The translations under genes were made by a program, and so were the position numbers. The notes below the pieces were generated by a model, which did not search any database, had not been told where the DNA came from, and saw nothing but the letters and a program-made list of their open reading frames with translations. From positions 1 to 52,350 of the forward strand of contig JBBSCO010000017.1 in NCBI GenBank assembly GCA_038250235.1: DNA of 52,350 bases. The letters are read 5' to 3'. Positions 18,855 to 27,500 of this stretch are shown here, in pieces. The DNA comes from JAAUTS01 sp038250235. GTDB taxonomy: Bacteria; Verrucomicrobiota; Verrucomicrobiia; Methylacidiphilales; JAAUTS01. The number at the start of each line of letters is the position of its first letter. The stretch's first letter is position 1.

Positions 18855-19133
18855 ATGAAGATAAGAAACGCCAAGGAACTGGGACTACTGGTTCGGGAGC
18901 GCCGACTTGAGCTCAAGCTAAGTCAAGCCATGCTGGCTGAACGGGTGGGTGTTTCCCGCCTCTGGATTGGCCTCCTGGAACAAGGAAAATCCAGTGCCCA
19001 TTTGGGGCTGGCACTTCGAACGCTACAGGCCCTGGCAATCGACCTGGAAGCGGGGGAGAAAACCGCCACGTCTGTGGGCGCGTCGCCAAAAATCGACTTG
19101 GACAAACTGATCAGGAGCAGGACTTCCAGATGA
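18855..19133 (+). CDS. hipB: HipB-like antitoxin, XRE helix-turn-helix
   Basis: This 92-residue protein has a Cro/C1-type helix-turn-helix: RNAKELGLLVRERRLELKLS then QAMLAERVGVSRLWIGLLEQ. It would bind HipA and repress the operon. I chose the ATG at 18855 because the in-frame upstream codons from 18792 would cover the operator repeats and add a non-conserved N terminus. The stop overlaps the hipA start by 4 bases (ATGA), so the two are translationally coupled. Confidence 0.9.
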   Translation: MKIRNAKELGLLVRERRLELKLSQAMLAERVGVSRLWIGLLEQGKSSAHLGLALRTLQALAIDLEAGEKTATSVGASPKIDLDKLIRSRTSR

Positions 19134-20428
19134 TTCAGGAGCTTTATGCATTGGCCAACGGCAGCACCATGGGCCGGATTCTATGGGACACAAAGCGGAG
19201 TAAGATGGGCTTTGTATACGATCCAACATGGCGCTCGGATCCATGGGCCTATCCTCTGTCCCTCTCGATGCCCTTGACGGTCGCATCTCACGCTCATGCG
19301 GTTGTCGAATCCTATTTATGGGGACTTCTTCCCGACAACGATGAGGTACTCCGGCGATGGGGACAACGTTTTCAGGTTTCCCCGCGCAATCCCTTCAAAC
19401 TTCTCACTCATGTCGGCGAAGACTGCGCAGGCGCAGTGCAGTTGGTGAAACCCGATTCCATATCCAGCTACCTATCCAACTCAACGAGTGGTAAGGTTGA
19501 TTGGCTGAGTGAGAAAGAAATTGCGGGGCGAATGGAGCTACTTCGCAAGGATCACAGCGTGTGGAGAACGGGCGGGGATACAGGGCAGTTCAGTCTGGCG
19601 GGAGCCCGACCCAAAACCGCCCTATATTATGATCCGAAGAAAAATAAATGGGGAGTTCCCAGTGGAAACATTCCTACCACCCACATTTTCAAGCCGGCCA
19701 ACAACAGTTATGATGGATATGCAGAAAACGAGCATTTCTGCCTGCGACTGGCTCAGGGACTGGGTCTACCTGCCGCTTCCTCCGAAGTTCGTTACTTCAA
19801 CAACATCCCCGTGATCGTGGTAGAACGCTACGATCGGCTCCGGGAAAAGGACAAGGTCATCCGCATCCACCAGGAAGACATCTGCCAAGCCCTCGGTCGT
19901 ATGCCCCAGCAAAAATATCAGAATGATGGAGGCCCATCAACCTTGGAAATATTCACACTGCTTCGTGAGTGGTCATCAAACCGTGTGGCCGACGAGGATG
20001 TCTTTGTCAAATCTCTCGCTTTTAACTGGATTCTTTACGGCACCGATGCCCATGCCAAAAAATACTCCATCCTCATAGCTTCCGAAGGCCAGGTTCGATT
20101 GGCACCTCTCTATGACATTGCCAGTGCCATTCCCTATCCCCAAGTCCTAGCCCCACGGAAGGCAAAATTGGCCATGAAGATTGGCGGTCAATATCTTATC
20201 AATCGCACCGGATATCGCGAATGGGAAAAGTTTGCCAAGGAGCATCGCTTGGACAAAGACACCCTTATTGGAAATATCCAAAATATGGCAAAGCTCATAC
20301 CAGATATTGCTGAAAAGATCGGTCAGGAAATGCAACAGCAGCAAATTTCCAGTAACACAGTCGAATTGCTGGTGAAATCAATGCCGGATCGCTCAAAGGA
20401 ATGCCTGGTTCAACTTGAGCACGCATAA
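19130..20428 (+). CDS. hipA: HipA-like serine/threonine kinase toxin
   Basis: This 432-residue protein matches HipA in length and order of motifs. It has an N-terminal subdomain, the autophosphorylation/P-loop-like segment FSLAGARPKTALYYD, THIFKPANNSYDGYAENE, VVERYDRLR, then the catalytic loop GTDAHAKKYSIL and metal-binding LAPLYDIASAIPYP. HipA of E. coli phosphorylates GltX and induces persistence. Here the position after AHAK is Lys where the family usually has the metal-binding Asn, which may lower activity. It overlaps hipB by 4 bases and is followed by a 34-bp direct repeat and a tRNA gene. Confidence 0.93.
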   Translation: MIQELYALANGSTMGRILWDTKRSKMGFVYDPTWRSDPWAYPLSLSMPLTVASHAHAVVESYLWGLLPDNDEVLRRWGQRFQVSPRNPFKLLTHVGEDCAGAVQLVKPDSISSYLSNSTSGKVDWLSEKEIAGRMELLRKDHSVWRTGGDTGQFSLAGARPKTALYYDPKKNKWGVPSGNIPTTHIFKPANNSYDGYAENEHFCLRLAQGLGLPAASSEVRYFNNIPVIVVERYDRLREKDKVIRIHQEDICQALGRMPQQKYQNDGGPSTLEIFTLLREWSSNRVADEDVFVKSLAFNWILYGTDAHAKKYSILIASEGQVRLAPLYDIASAIPYPQVLAPRKAKLAMKIGGQYLINRTGYREWEKFAKEHRLDKDTLIGNIQNMAKLIPDIAEKIGQEMQQQQISSNTVELLVKSMPDRSKECLVQLEHA

Positions 20429-20477
20429 AATATTCAAAAATTTGATATTCCGCGCAACCGCCGCTCCCCTGGCCCCG

Positions 20478-20511
20478 AACCCGCTCCCTGCTTCGCAGTA
20501 AAAACCCTCCC
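20478..20511 (+). repeat. 34-bp direct repeat, right copy flanking hipBA
   Basis: This copy differs from 18638-18671 by one base (T for C in CTGCTTCGCAG). It lies 49 bases after the hipA stop and about 60 bases before the initiator tRNA gene. Confidence 0.8.
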
Positions 20512-20532
20512 GAGAAAACTTCAATTCACCTG

Positions 20533-20560
20533 TTGACTCCTCAGGCAAAATCCATATGTT
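20533..20560 (+). promoter_or_regulatory. Sigma-70 type promoter of the initiator tRNA gene
   Basis: TTGACT at 20533-20538 and TATGTT at 20555-20560 are separated by 16 bases. Transcription would start a few bases before the mature 5' end of the tRNA at 20572. Confidence 0.75.
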
Positions 20561-20571
20561 TTAATTCCTAT

Positions 20572-20645
20572 CGCGGGGTGGAGCAGCCAGGTAGCTCGTC
20601 AGGCTCATAACCTGAAGGCCGCAGGTTCAAATCCTGCCCCCGCAA
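20572..20645 (+). tRNA. Initiator tRNA-fMet (anticodon CAT)
   Basis: The 74-base gene folds as a standard cloverleaf. The acceptor stem begins CGCGGGG and ends CCCCGCA plus discriminator A, leaving the C1 x A72 mismatch that marks bacterial initiators. The anticodon CAT is at 20606-20608 and the T arm is GCAGG-TTCAAAT-CCTGC. The 3' CCA is not encoded. The anticodon stem is TCAGG/CCTGA, so the usual three G:C pairs are only two: position 29:41 is A:U. Confidence 0.96.
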
Positions 20646-20731
20646 TTCTCCTTCACACAGTTGCTTCGGCGTATCTACGCCGCGATTAGAAGGCGATCAC
20701 ACCCCAGTTTTAACGGCAGCGGACTTCTGTT

Positions 20732-20971
20732 ATGTATCATGTGTATCAGCTTCAGGGCATCCCGCTTCCAGGGCGTTACTACGAAGGTTCGACTGATGAC
20801 CTTGATAAAAGGTTCAAAGATCACCATTCCCAGACTTCAGTTCATACATCCCATTTCGCAGCGTGGAAACTGACCACGGATTTAACGTTTTTAGATAAAT
20901 CCAAAGCCACCGTCTCCGCACGTTATCTTAAAACCGGGTCAGGCAGGGCTTTCACAACCAAGCATTTATAA
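20732..20971 (+). CDS. GIY-YIG-like small protein
   Basis: This 79-residue protein aligns end to end with small GIY-YIG (YhbQ/UPF0213-type) proteins: YHVYQLQ, then YYEGSTDDLDKRFKDHHSQ, then SHFAAWKL and ARYLKTGSGRAFTTKHL. The YIG motif is YEG here. The Glu that normally precedes KYLK in this family is Ala, so nuclease activity is doubtful. The frame is open upstream to 20661 but the ATG at 20732 starts the conserved domain. It sits between the initiator tRNA and the TrhO fusion gene. Confidence 0.75.
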   Translation: MYHVYQLQGIPLPGRYYEGSTDDLDKRFKDHHSQTSVHTSHFAAWKLTTDLTFLDKSKATVSARYLKTGSGRAFTTKHL

Positions 20972-20996
20972 ACCTTTTCTGGTTTTTCCTTCCCTA

Positions 20997-22793
20997 ATGC
21001 TGACCAACATTTCCTGTTACAAGTTTGCCCCTCTGGACAACCTGAAAGAGCTGCGCCAACACCTTTTGGACGCCTGCCGTGGCTGGGGTCTGAAAGGAAC
21101 CATCCTGCTCAGCCCCGAAGGCATCAATGTCTTTGTCTCGGGCCCCCGGCCCCAAATCGACCAACTCCTGAAACTGCTCCACAGCCTACCTGGATTGGAA
21201 GCTCTCAGCCCCAAATTCAGTGACAGCGATCATCAACCCTTCCGCCGCATGCTGGTCCGCCTCAAAAAAGAAATCATCTCCTTCGGTGTGGAAGGTATTG
21301 CCCCCGGACAACAGACCTCTCCAAAGCTGGCTCCGCAAAAATTGAAACAATGGCTGGATGAAGGCAAACCTATCATTCTTCTGGATACAAGGAACGACTA
21401 CGAGGTCAAACTCGGGACCTTCCGTGGCGCACTCATCCCGCATATCGATCATTTCCGGGAGTTCCCCAATGCCGTCAGACGGCTTCCGGAAGAATTGAAG
21501 GGCCAGCCCATCGTCATGTTCTGCACCGGAGGTATCCGTTGTGAAAAAGCGGGTCCTTTCATGGAACGCGAAGGCTTCAAAAATGTTTTCCAGCTCGACG
21601 GCGGCATCCTGAAATACTTCGCGGAATGCGGCAGCGCCCACTACGAAGGGGAGTGTTTTGTCTTTGATCACCGCGTGGGCGTCGATTCGGGCCTGAAAGA
21701 AACAGGGTCGGCCCTGTGCTTCAACTGCCAGGCTCCCCTGACGGAAGTGGAACAGCAGGACGAACGTTATCAGCCGCCACTTTGCTGTCCGCACTGTTAC
21801 AAAACTCCGGAAGAGGAAATGGCCGAAAAAATCCGCCTTCGCCACGAAGCCCTGGTCCGGGTTTCCCATCCCCTGCCCGGATCGATCCCTTACGACAATG
21901 AAAAACCCTTCATCATTCCACCAGGCCTCGATGGCAAAAACTTATTGGAATGTCTTTGTCATACATTCCCACAGATTCCGGAAGAGGAGTGGATTTCAAG
22001 ATGTGAAAAAGGCCGCTTCTTCAATCAGCAGAAGCAGGGTTTAACCAAGGACAGCATCGTAAGGGTCGGCGAGCGTCTGACCCAACTTTTTCCGAACATC
22101 ACGGAGCCTTCGGTCAATGTGGACATCCGTGTTCTTTTCGAGGACGAAGCTCTTGTCATCCTGAACAAACCGGCCCCGCTGCCCATGCATCCCAGTGGAC
22201 GATTTAACCGCAATACTCTGGAGTATCTTTTGGACAAAGCGTTCAAGCCCTCACGACTGCGCCCTGCCCACCGCCTTGATGCCAACACCACCGGGCTGGT
22301 GGTCTGCGGAAAAAACCGCCATCTGGCCGGGCTGTTGCAACCGCAATTTGAAAAAGGTGACGTGGAAAAAACCTATCTGGCCAGGGTTCCGGGAAAACCG
22401 GATTACGATTCTTTTTCGTGCCGGGAGCCCATCAGCACCGAACCCGGACCAGCAGGATCGCGTGTCATCGACAGGGAAAACGGGCAACCGGCCCATACGG
22501 AGTTCCGGGTTCTTTCCCATCGCGAATCGGATGGAACCACCCTGATTGAGGCCACTCCCTTGACGGGCCGCACCAACCAGATCCGGGTTCATCTCTGGTA
22601 TCTGGGTTTTCCGGTCTGCGGAGATCCTACTTATCTGACAGGCCATCGATTGGGAACCACCCAGACGCTGCCTCCTGAAGAATCCCCCCTCTGTCTCCAC
22701 TGTTTCAAAATGAACTTTTCCCATCCCATCAGCAAAGAGAGGGTAAGCTTTGAGGCGCCCGCTCCGGACTGGGCGCACAGTCTCAAGGCTTGA
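20997..22793 (+). CDS. TrhO-like tRNA uridine hydroxylase fused to RluA-family pseudouridine synthase
   Basis: A 598-residue two-enzyme fusion. Residues of about 1-280 are a YceA/TrhO protein: NISCYKFAPLDNLKELRQHL, GTILLSPEGINVFVSG, a rhodanese domain with LLDTRNDYEVKLGTFRGA and the active Cys loop FCTGGIRCEKAG, then a Cys-rich tail (CFNCQAPL, CCPHCYK). TrhO makes 5-hydroxyuridine at tRNA U34. Residues of about 300-598 are an RluA-type pseudouridine synthase: VLFEDEALVILNKPAPLPMH, the catalytic Asp in AHRLDANTTGLVV, and TGRTNQIRVHLWYLG. No stop or frameshift lies between the halves, so one polypeptide is expected. The natural RNA target of the second half is unknown. Confidence 0.92.
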   Translation: MLTNISCYKFAPLDNLKELRQHLLDACRGWGLKGTILLSPEGINVFVSGPRPQIDQLLKLLHSLPGLEALSPKFSDSDHQPFRRMLVRLKKEIISFGVEGIAPGQQTSPKLAPQKLKQWLDEGKPIILLDTRNDYEVKLGTFRGALIPHIDHFREFPNAVRRLPEELKGQPIVMFCTGGIRCEKAGPFMEREGFKNVFQLDGGILKYFAECGSAHYEGECFVFDHRVGVDSGLKETGSALCFNCQAPLTEVEQQDERYQPPLCCPHCYKTPEEEMAEKIRLRHEALVRVSHPLPGSIPYDNEKPFIIPPGLDGKNLLECLCHTFPQIPEEEWISRCEKGRFFNQQKQGLTKDSIVRVGERLTQLFPNITEPSVNVDIRVLFEDEALVILNKPAPLPMHPSGRFNRNTLEYLLDKAFKPSRLRPAHRLDANTTGLVVCGKNRHLAGLLQPQFEKGDVEKTYLARVPGKPDYDSFSCREPISTEPGPAGSRVIDRENGQPAHTEFRVLSHRESDGTTLIEATPLTGRTNQIRVHLWYLGFPVCGDPTYLTGHRLGTTQTLPPEESPLCLHCFKMNFSHPISKERVSFEAPAPDWAHSLKA

Positions 22794-22807
22794 GCATGCC
22801 GTTGATG

Positions 22808-22938
22808 GCCCGCGAGACACGCGAAAATGGGGTGCAAAGAATTCCAAATTCACTGAAGACCGACTTCACTTTTTAATTAGCCTGCTCAAAGCCATTCCTC
22901 GTAAGGTTTCTTCCTTTATTTCGCGTTTTTTCGCGGGC
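22808..22938. repeat. Palindromic intergenic element
   Basis: Two imperfect inverted arms of about 21 bases, at 22808-22828 (GCCCGCGAGACACGCGAAAA) and 22918-22938 (TTTCGCGTTTTTTCGCGGGC), enclose about 90 bases. It fills the gap between the TrhO fusion gene and the tolC-like gene. It resembles non-autonomous REP/MITE-type elements; no coding potential is seen. Confidence 0.5.
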
Positions 22939-23007
22939 ACCGGGATCAGTTAGCAGGGCCTATCTTGGAGTTGCAGAGTTGCGAAATACGGCTAAGGTCT
23001 TTTCCTT

Positions 23008-24420
23008 ATGTCCCCCCTTTCAAGCGTCCCCCGGTCACGGCCTGCCACGCTTTGTCTTGGGCTCTTTTTATTGATCGGCTTCTCCCTCCACCTCTCCGGC
23101 GCTGAAACCAATCCTCCCTGGAAAACGTTGACACCTGAACAGAAGCTCAAGCTTCCCGATGGCCCGCGCTGGGACACCCTCAATCTATCCTCCTGTTACG
23201 AGTTGGCCCTCCTGCGCATGGAAAGCATAGGCCTCAGCGAACAGGAAATCCGCATTGCCCAGGCCCGCTACCGCGAAGCCATCGGCGCGGCCCTGCCCAG
23301 TGTGCATGTGCTGGGAGACCAGTTTATTTTTAAAGACCGCGGAACGGACTTCAATTCACCTGTGGCTGGCGGTGGATTTGGCAGCGAAAACCTGCAACCG
23401 CGCCAGGCCCGCGTGAATGTGAAAGTTCCCCTCTTTTCCGGCCTGCGCGATATTCAAATCGCCAAAGCGGCCAAAGCCGAGGTCGAAGGCAATCGCCAGA
23501 CCCTCCGCCAGGTCCGCCAGAACCTATATCTGAATGTGGCCGAATCGTTTTACCAGGTTCTTTCCTACGAGGAAGACCTGCAGATTCTGGCCGATGTGCA
23601 AAAGACATTGAACGACCGGAGTGACGAGCTGGACAAACGCGTCAAGCTGGGCAAGTCCCGCGATAGCGAATCCCTCCAGGCCCGCAGCCTTCTGGCCCAG
23701 ACCAAGGTAAATGTCGAACGCACGCGCGGCCTTCTCGCCGCCAGCCGGGAAATGCTGGCCTTTTATGTGGGTGTTCCCAGTGAACGCTGGTCCCTGAAAG
23801 ACGATGCTCCGCCGCCACCCAGCAGTCTGGAACTGGGCGAATATCTTTCCCAGACCACAGGCCGTCCTGACGTTCTTGCTGCCATCCAGATGGAACGATC
23901 CGCACGGGCTCAGCTTTCCGCAGCCAAAGGCGAACATTGGGGGAAACTTTCCTTTGAGGGAAATTACACCTTCTACGATTCCGACAGCCAGCGCGACGGA
24001 GACTGGTCCGGTTATCTAACATTGGACATTCCCATATTCGAGGGCGGCTCCATCGAAGCCCGCGTCGACCAGAGGAAAGCCATTTTCGCCCAGAAGAAAT
24101 TGGATCTTTCCCAACTCGAACGCGAAGCGCAGCGTGACGTCCGCTCCTACTTTAACCAGTTCAACGCCACCGTGGCCGAACTGGCCCGCCTGAATGAAGC
24201 CGTCGATACAGCCCGCCAGAATTACCAGGCCCAAAGGGCCGACTACGACCTGCGCGTCGTCAACAACCTCGACGTCCTGGATGCCCTCAACAACTTTCTC
24301 GCCCTTACCCGCGACAAAAGCACGGCGCGCATGAACGTCCGCCTGAATCTGATACGGCTTTACGTCGCCGCCGGGACGGCGACTGAAGGATCAGGGATCA
24401 TGCAGCAAGCTGCGAAGTAA
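23008..24420 (+). CDS. TolC-family outer membrane efflux protein
   Basis: This 470-residue protein has a signal peptide (LCLGLFLLIGFSLHLSG, cleavage near GAE) and two OEP-type halves of alternating helices and short strands, for example ALLRMESIGLSEQEIRIAQA and LDIPIFEGGSIEARVDQRKA, the second being a typical OEP repeat. It would form a trimeric outer membrane and periplasmic channel. It is followed after 96 bases by an RND pump gene on the same strand, so it likely serves that pump. Confidence 0.9.
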   Translation: MSPLSSVPRSRPATLCLGLFLLIGFSLHLSGAETNPPWKTLTPEQKLKLPDGPRWDTLNLSSCYELALLRMESIGLSEQEIRIAQARYREAIGAALPSVHVLGDQFIFKDRGTDFNSPVAGGGFGSENLQPRQARVNVKVPLFSGLRDIQIAKAAKAEVEGNRQTLRQVRQNLYLNVAESFYQVLSYEEDLQILADVQKTLNDRSDELDKRVKLGKSRDSESLQARSLLAQTKVNVERTRGLLAASREMLAFYVGVPSERWSLKDDAPPPPSSLELGEYLSQTTGRPDVLAAIQMERSARAQLSAAKGEHWGKLSFEGNYTFYDSDSQRDGDWSGYLTLDIPIFEGGSIEARVDQRKAIFAQKKLDLSQLEREAQRDVRSYFNQFNATVAELARLNEAVDTARQNYQAQRADYDLRVVNNLDVLDALNNFLALTRDKSTARMNVRLNLIRLYVAAGTATEGSGIMQQAAK

Positions 24421-24483
24421 TTACGTGATTAAGTAATTAAGTGAAACGGTATCTGAATAAAAATGTTTTGAAACTTTGTTTCT

Positions 24484-24504
24484 TTTGCGTCTCTGCGCCT
24501 TGGC
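24484..24504. repeat. Degenerate heptamer repeat between tolC-like and RND genes
   Basis: Three consecutive sevens, TTTGCGT, CTCTGCG and CCTTGGC, lie 12 bases before the RND start codon. The period matches that at 888-922, though the words differ. Confidence 0.35.
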
Positions 24505-24516
24505 ATTGAAAATCCC

Positions 24517-27500
24517 ATGAATCTTACCGAAATCTCTGTCAGACGCCCCGTATTCGCCTGGATGCTCATGTCCGCGCTGATCATCTTCGGCGCGATCTGC
24601 TTTGGACGGCTCGGTGTTAGTTTTCTTCCGGACGTCGAAGTTCCCAACGTCCTGGTTCAGGTCACCTGGCCGGGTGCCGCGCCCGAGGTCATGGAAACCG
24701 AGATTGTCGACCAGATGGAGCAGGCCCTGATCAACGTCTCCGGTATCAAAAACCTGAATTCCACCATCTTCCAGGGCAGCGCCAACATCAGCCTCGAATT
24801 TTATCCCGGCCGCAATGTCGATGCCGCCCTGCTCGAAGTCCAGACCAACATCACCCGCGTAAAACTTCCCCTCGAAGTCGACAACCCTCTCATTCTCAAA
24901 GTCAATCCCTCCGACCAGGAAATCATGTGGCTCGGCATCAGCAGCGATACCCGCTCCCTTCTCGACCTGACCGTTTATGCCGAACGTTATCTGCGCGACA
25001 AATTCCAGGTCCTGCCCGGAGTCGGCCAGCTCATCCTCAGCGGTTTTGCCGAACGCAATCTCCGCGTCTGGGTCAACTACGACAAACTGAAGGAATACGA
25101 TCTCACCATCCTTGATGTGCAGAACGCCCTCCGCACCCAGAACATCGAACAGGCAGCAGGCCTCCTCGAAAACAACCGCCAGGAAATCAACGTCCGTTTA
25201 ATGGGCGAAGGAATCAACCCGCAGGAAGTTGGCGAAATTCTGATCAAACAACGCGGCAGCCAGCCCATCTTCAACTCCATCATCCAGATCAAAGACGTGG
25301 CCCGGGTCGAAGACGGCCTGAACGACATACGGTCCATCTCCAAGATCGCCGGAGTGCGCGGGGGCGGCATCGGCTTCCGCAAACAGCGCGGAGCCAATTC
25401 CATCGAGGTTGCCGACAATATCAAGAAAACCATTGAGGAACTCCGGCCCTCCCTCCCCAAAGACATCAAAATCGAAGTCAACTATGATGAATCCAAGTTC
25501 ACCAAAGAAGCTGTTGAGGAGACGGAATTCACGCTCATTCTCTCGGCCATTCTCACCGCCCTGATCTGCTGGCTCTTTCTCGGCTCCCTTTCCTCCACCT
25601 TCAACGTGGTCATGTCCATCCCCACCTCGGTGCTGGGAACCTTCATCGTCCTCTACTTCCTGGGTTTCACCCTGAACATGTTCACCCTCCTCGCTCTCTC
25701 GCTCGCCATCGGGGTGGTCGTGGATGATGCGATCATGGTGCTGGAAAACATCGTGCGGCATTTCGAGATGGGTAAAAGCCGCAGCCAGGCCGCCATCGAC
25801 GGCACCCGTGAAATCACCGGCCCCGCCATCGCCGCCACGCTCGCAGTTATCGCGGTCTTTCTACCCATTGCCTTTGTCGACGGGGTGGTCGGCCAGTTTC
25901 TTTTCCAGTTCGGCGTTACCATCTCCGCTGCGGTAGCCCTATCCCTGGTCGAGGCTCTGACCCTGACCCCGATGCGCTGCTCCCAGTTCCTTTCGGTCCA
26001 CCGCACCAATTTCATCACCCGCGGGGTCGACAACACGATCAAATTCCTGACCCAGCAGTACAGCCGGGCCCTTCCATATTGCCTGCATCACCGCGTCCTC
26101 ATCCTCGGCGGCTTTATTGCTATCTTCCTATTCACCCTTTGGATTGCCAGCCGGGTGCCCGGCGAATTCTCACCCGCCCAGGATCAGGGAACACTCTTCA
26201 TCAAATACGAAACCCCTGTCGGCTCTTCCCTGGAATATACAGAGAACAGACTGGCCGAAGCCGAGAAAATCATTCTGACCCTTCCCGAAACCCGCACCTA
26301 CTTCCTGGCGGCAGGCAGCTTCTTCGACGGTAACGTCAACAGCGGAGTCATGTTCGTGGACATGAAGCCCAAAGCGGAACGAACCAAAACCCAGCAGCAG
26401 GTCATGGAGGAACTAAGACCCCGGTTGGAAAAAATTCCCGACCTGAAATCGTTCCTCGTCGATCTGTCCAAGGGCGGGCCCGAGGGCGGCTTGGGCTTCC
26501 CCATCACCTTCTCCCTGCAGGGGCCGAATCTTGCTGTCCTGAAAACGGAGTCCAATCGACTCATCGAATGGATGACCACAGAAAAGTTGGCCGTGGATCT
26601 GAACACTGATTTCAAAGACGGACAACCGGAACTCCGCGTCAAAATCAACCGCGCCGCCGCCGCCGCCCGCGGTGTCACCGTCCAGGAAATTTCTGATACC
26701 GTCGCCGCCGCTATCGGGGGTGTCCGCCAGGGCAAGTTTACCAACGACGACCGACGCTATGATATCCGCATCCGCCTGGAACCCGATGAACGCACCCGTG
26801 CGCAGGACATGGAAAAACTGACTGTGCGCAATATCCATGGCGAAATCATCCTCCTGAAAGACGTGGTTACCTACGAAGAGGTTTCCAGCCTTCAGACCAT
26901 CGCCCGCCGCAACCGTGAACGCTCCATCACCGTCACGGGAAACCCGGCTGTGGGCCTGGTGGAAAATACCGTGATGGCCACAATCAAGGAACACGCGTTA
27001 AAAACCCTGCCTGAAGGTTACCGCCTAATTCCCTCTCAATCCGCTGAAACCAATGAGAAATTTGGCCGGGATATGGGACTTGCCCTCGGTCTGGGCATTC
27101 TCATTGCCTATATGATTCTGGCCGCCCAGTTCAACAGTTTCGGTCAGCCCTTCCTCATCCTCCTGGCCATGCCCTTTGCCTTGAGCGGTGCCGCCCTGGG
27201 CCTTTTCGCCTTTGGCCAAACCTGGAACCTCTATAGCGCCATCGGCCTGATTCTTCTTTTTGGGATTGTGAAGAAAAATTCCATTCTATTGGTCGAATTC
27301 ACGGATAAGGTTCGCGAGAAAGAAGGTGTCTCACCTGAAGAGGCCCTGCTCAAAGCCTGTCCGATCCGCTTGCGTCCGATTCTTATGACCTCAATCGCCA
27401 CCATGGCTGCGGCCCTGCCTCCTGCCCTGGCCTTTGGTCCGGGTGCGGAAAGCCGCATCCCCATGGCTCTGACCATTCTCTGCGGTTCCGCCGTCTCCAT

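Noticed and set aside
24424..24445. AAGTAATT-type 8-base repeat after tolC
   Set aside because: Only two and a half copies; likely chance in an AT-rich spacer.
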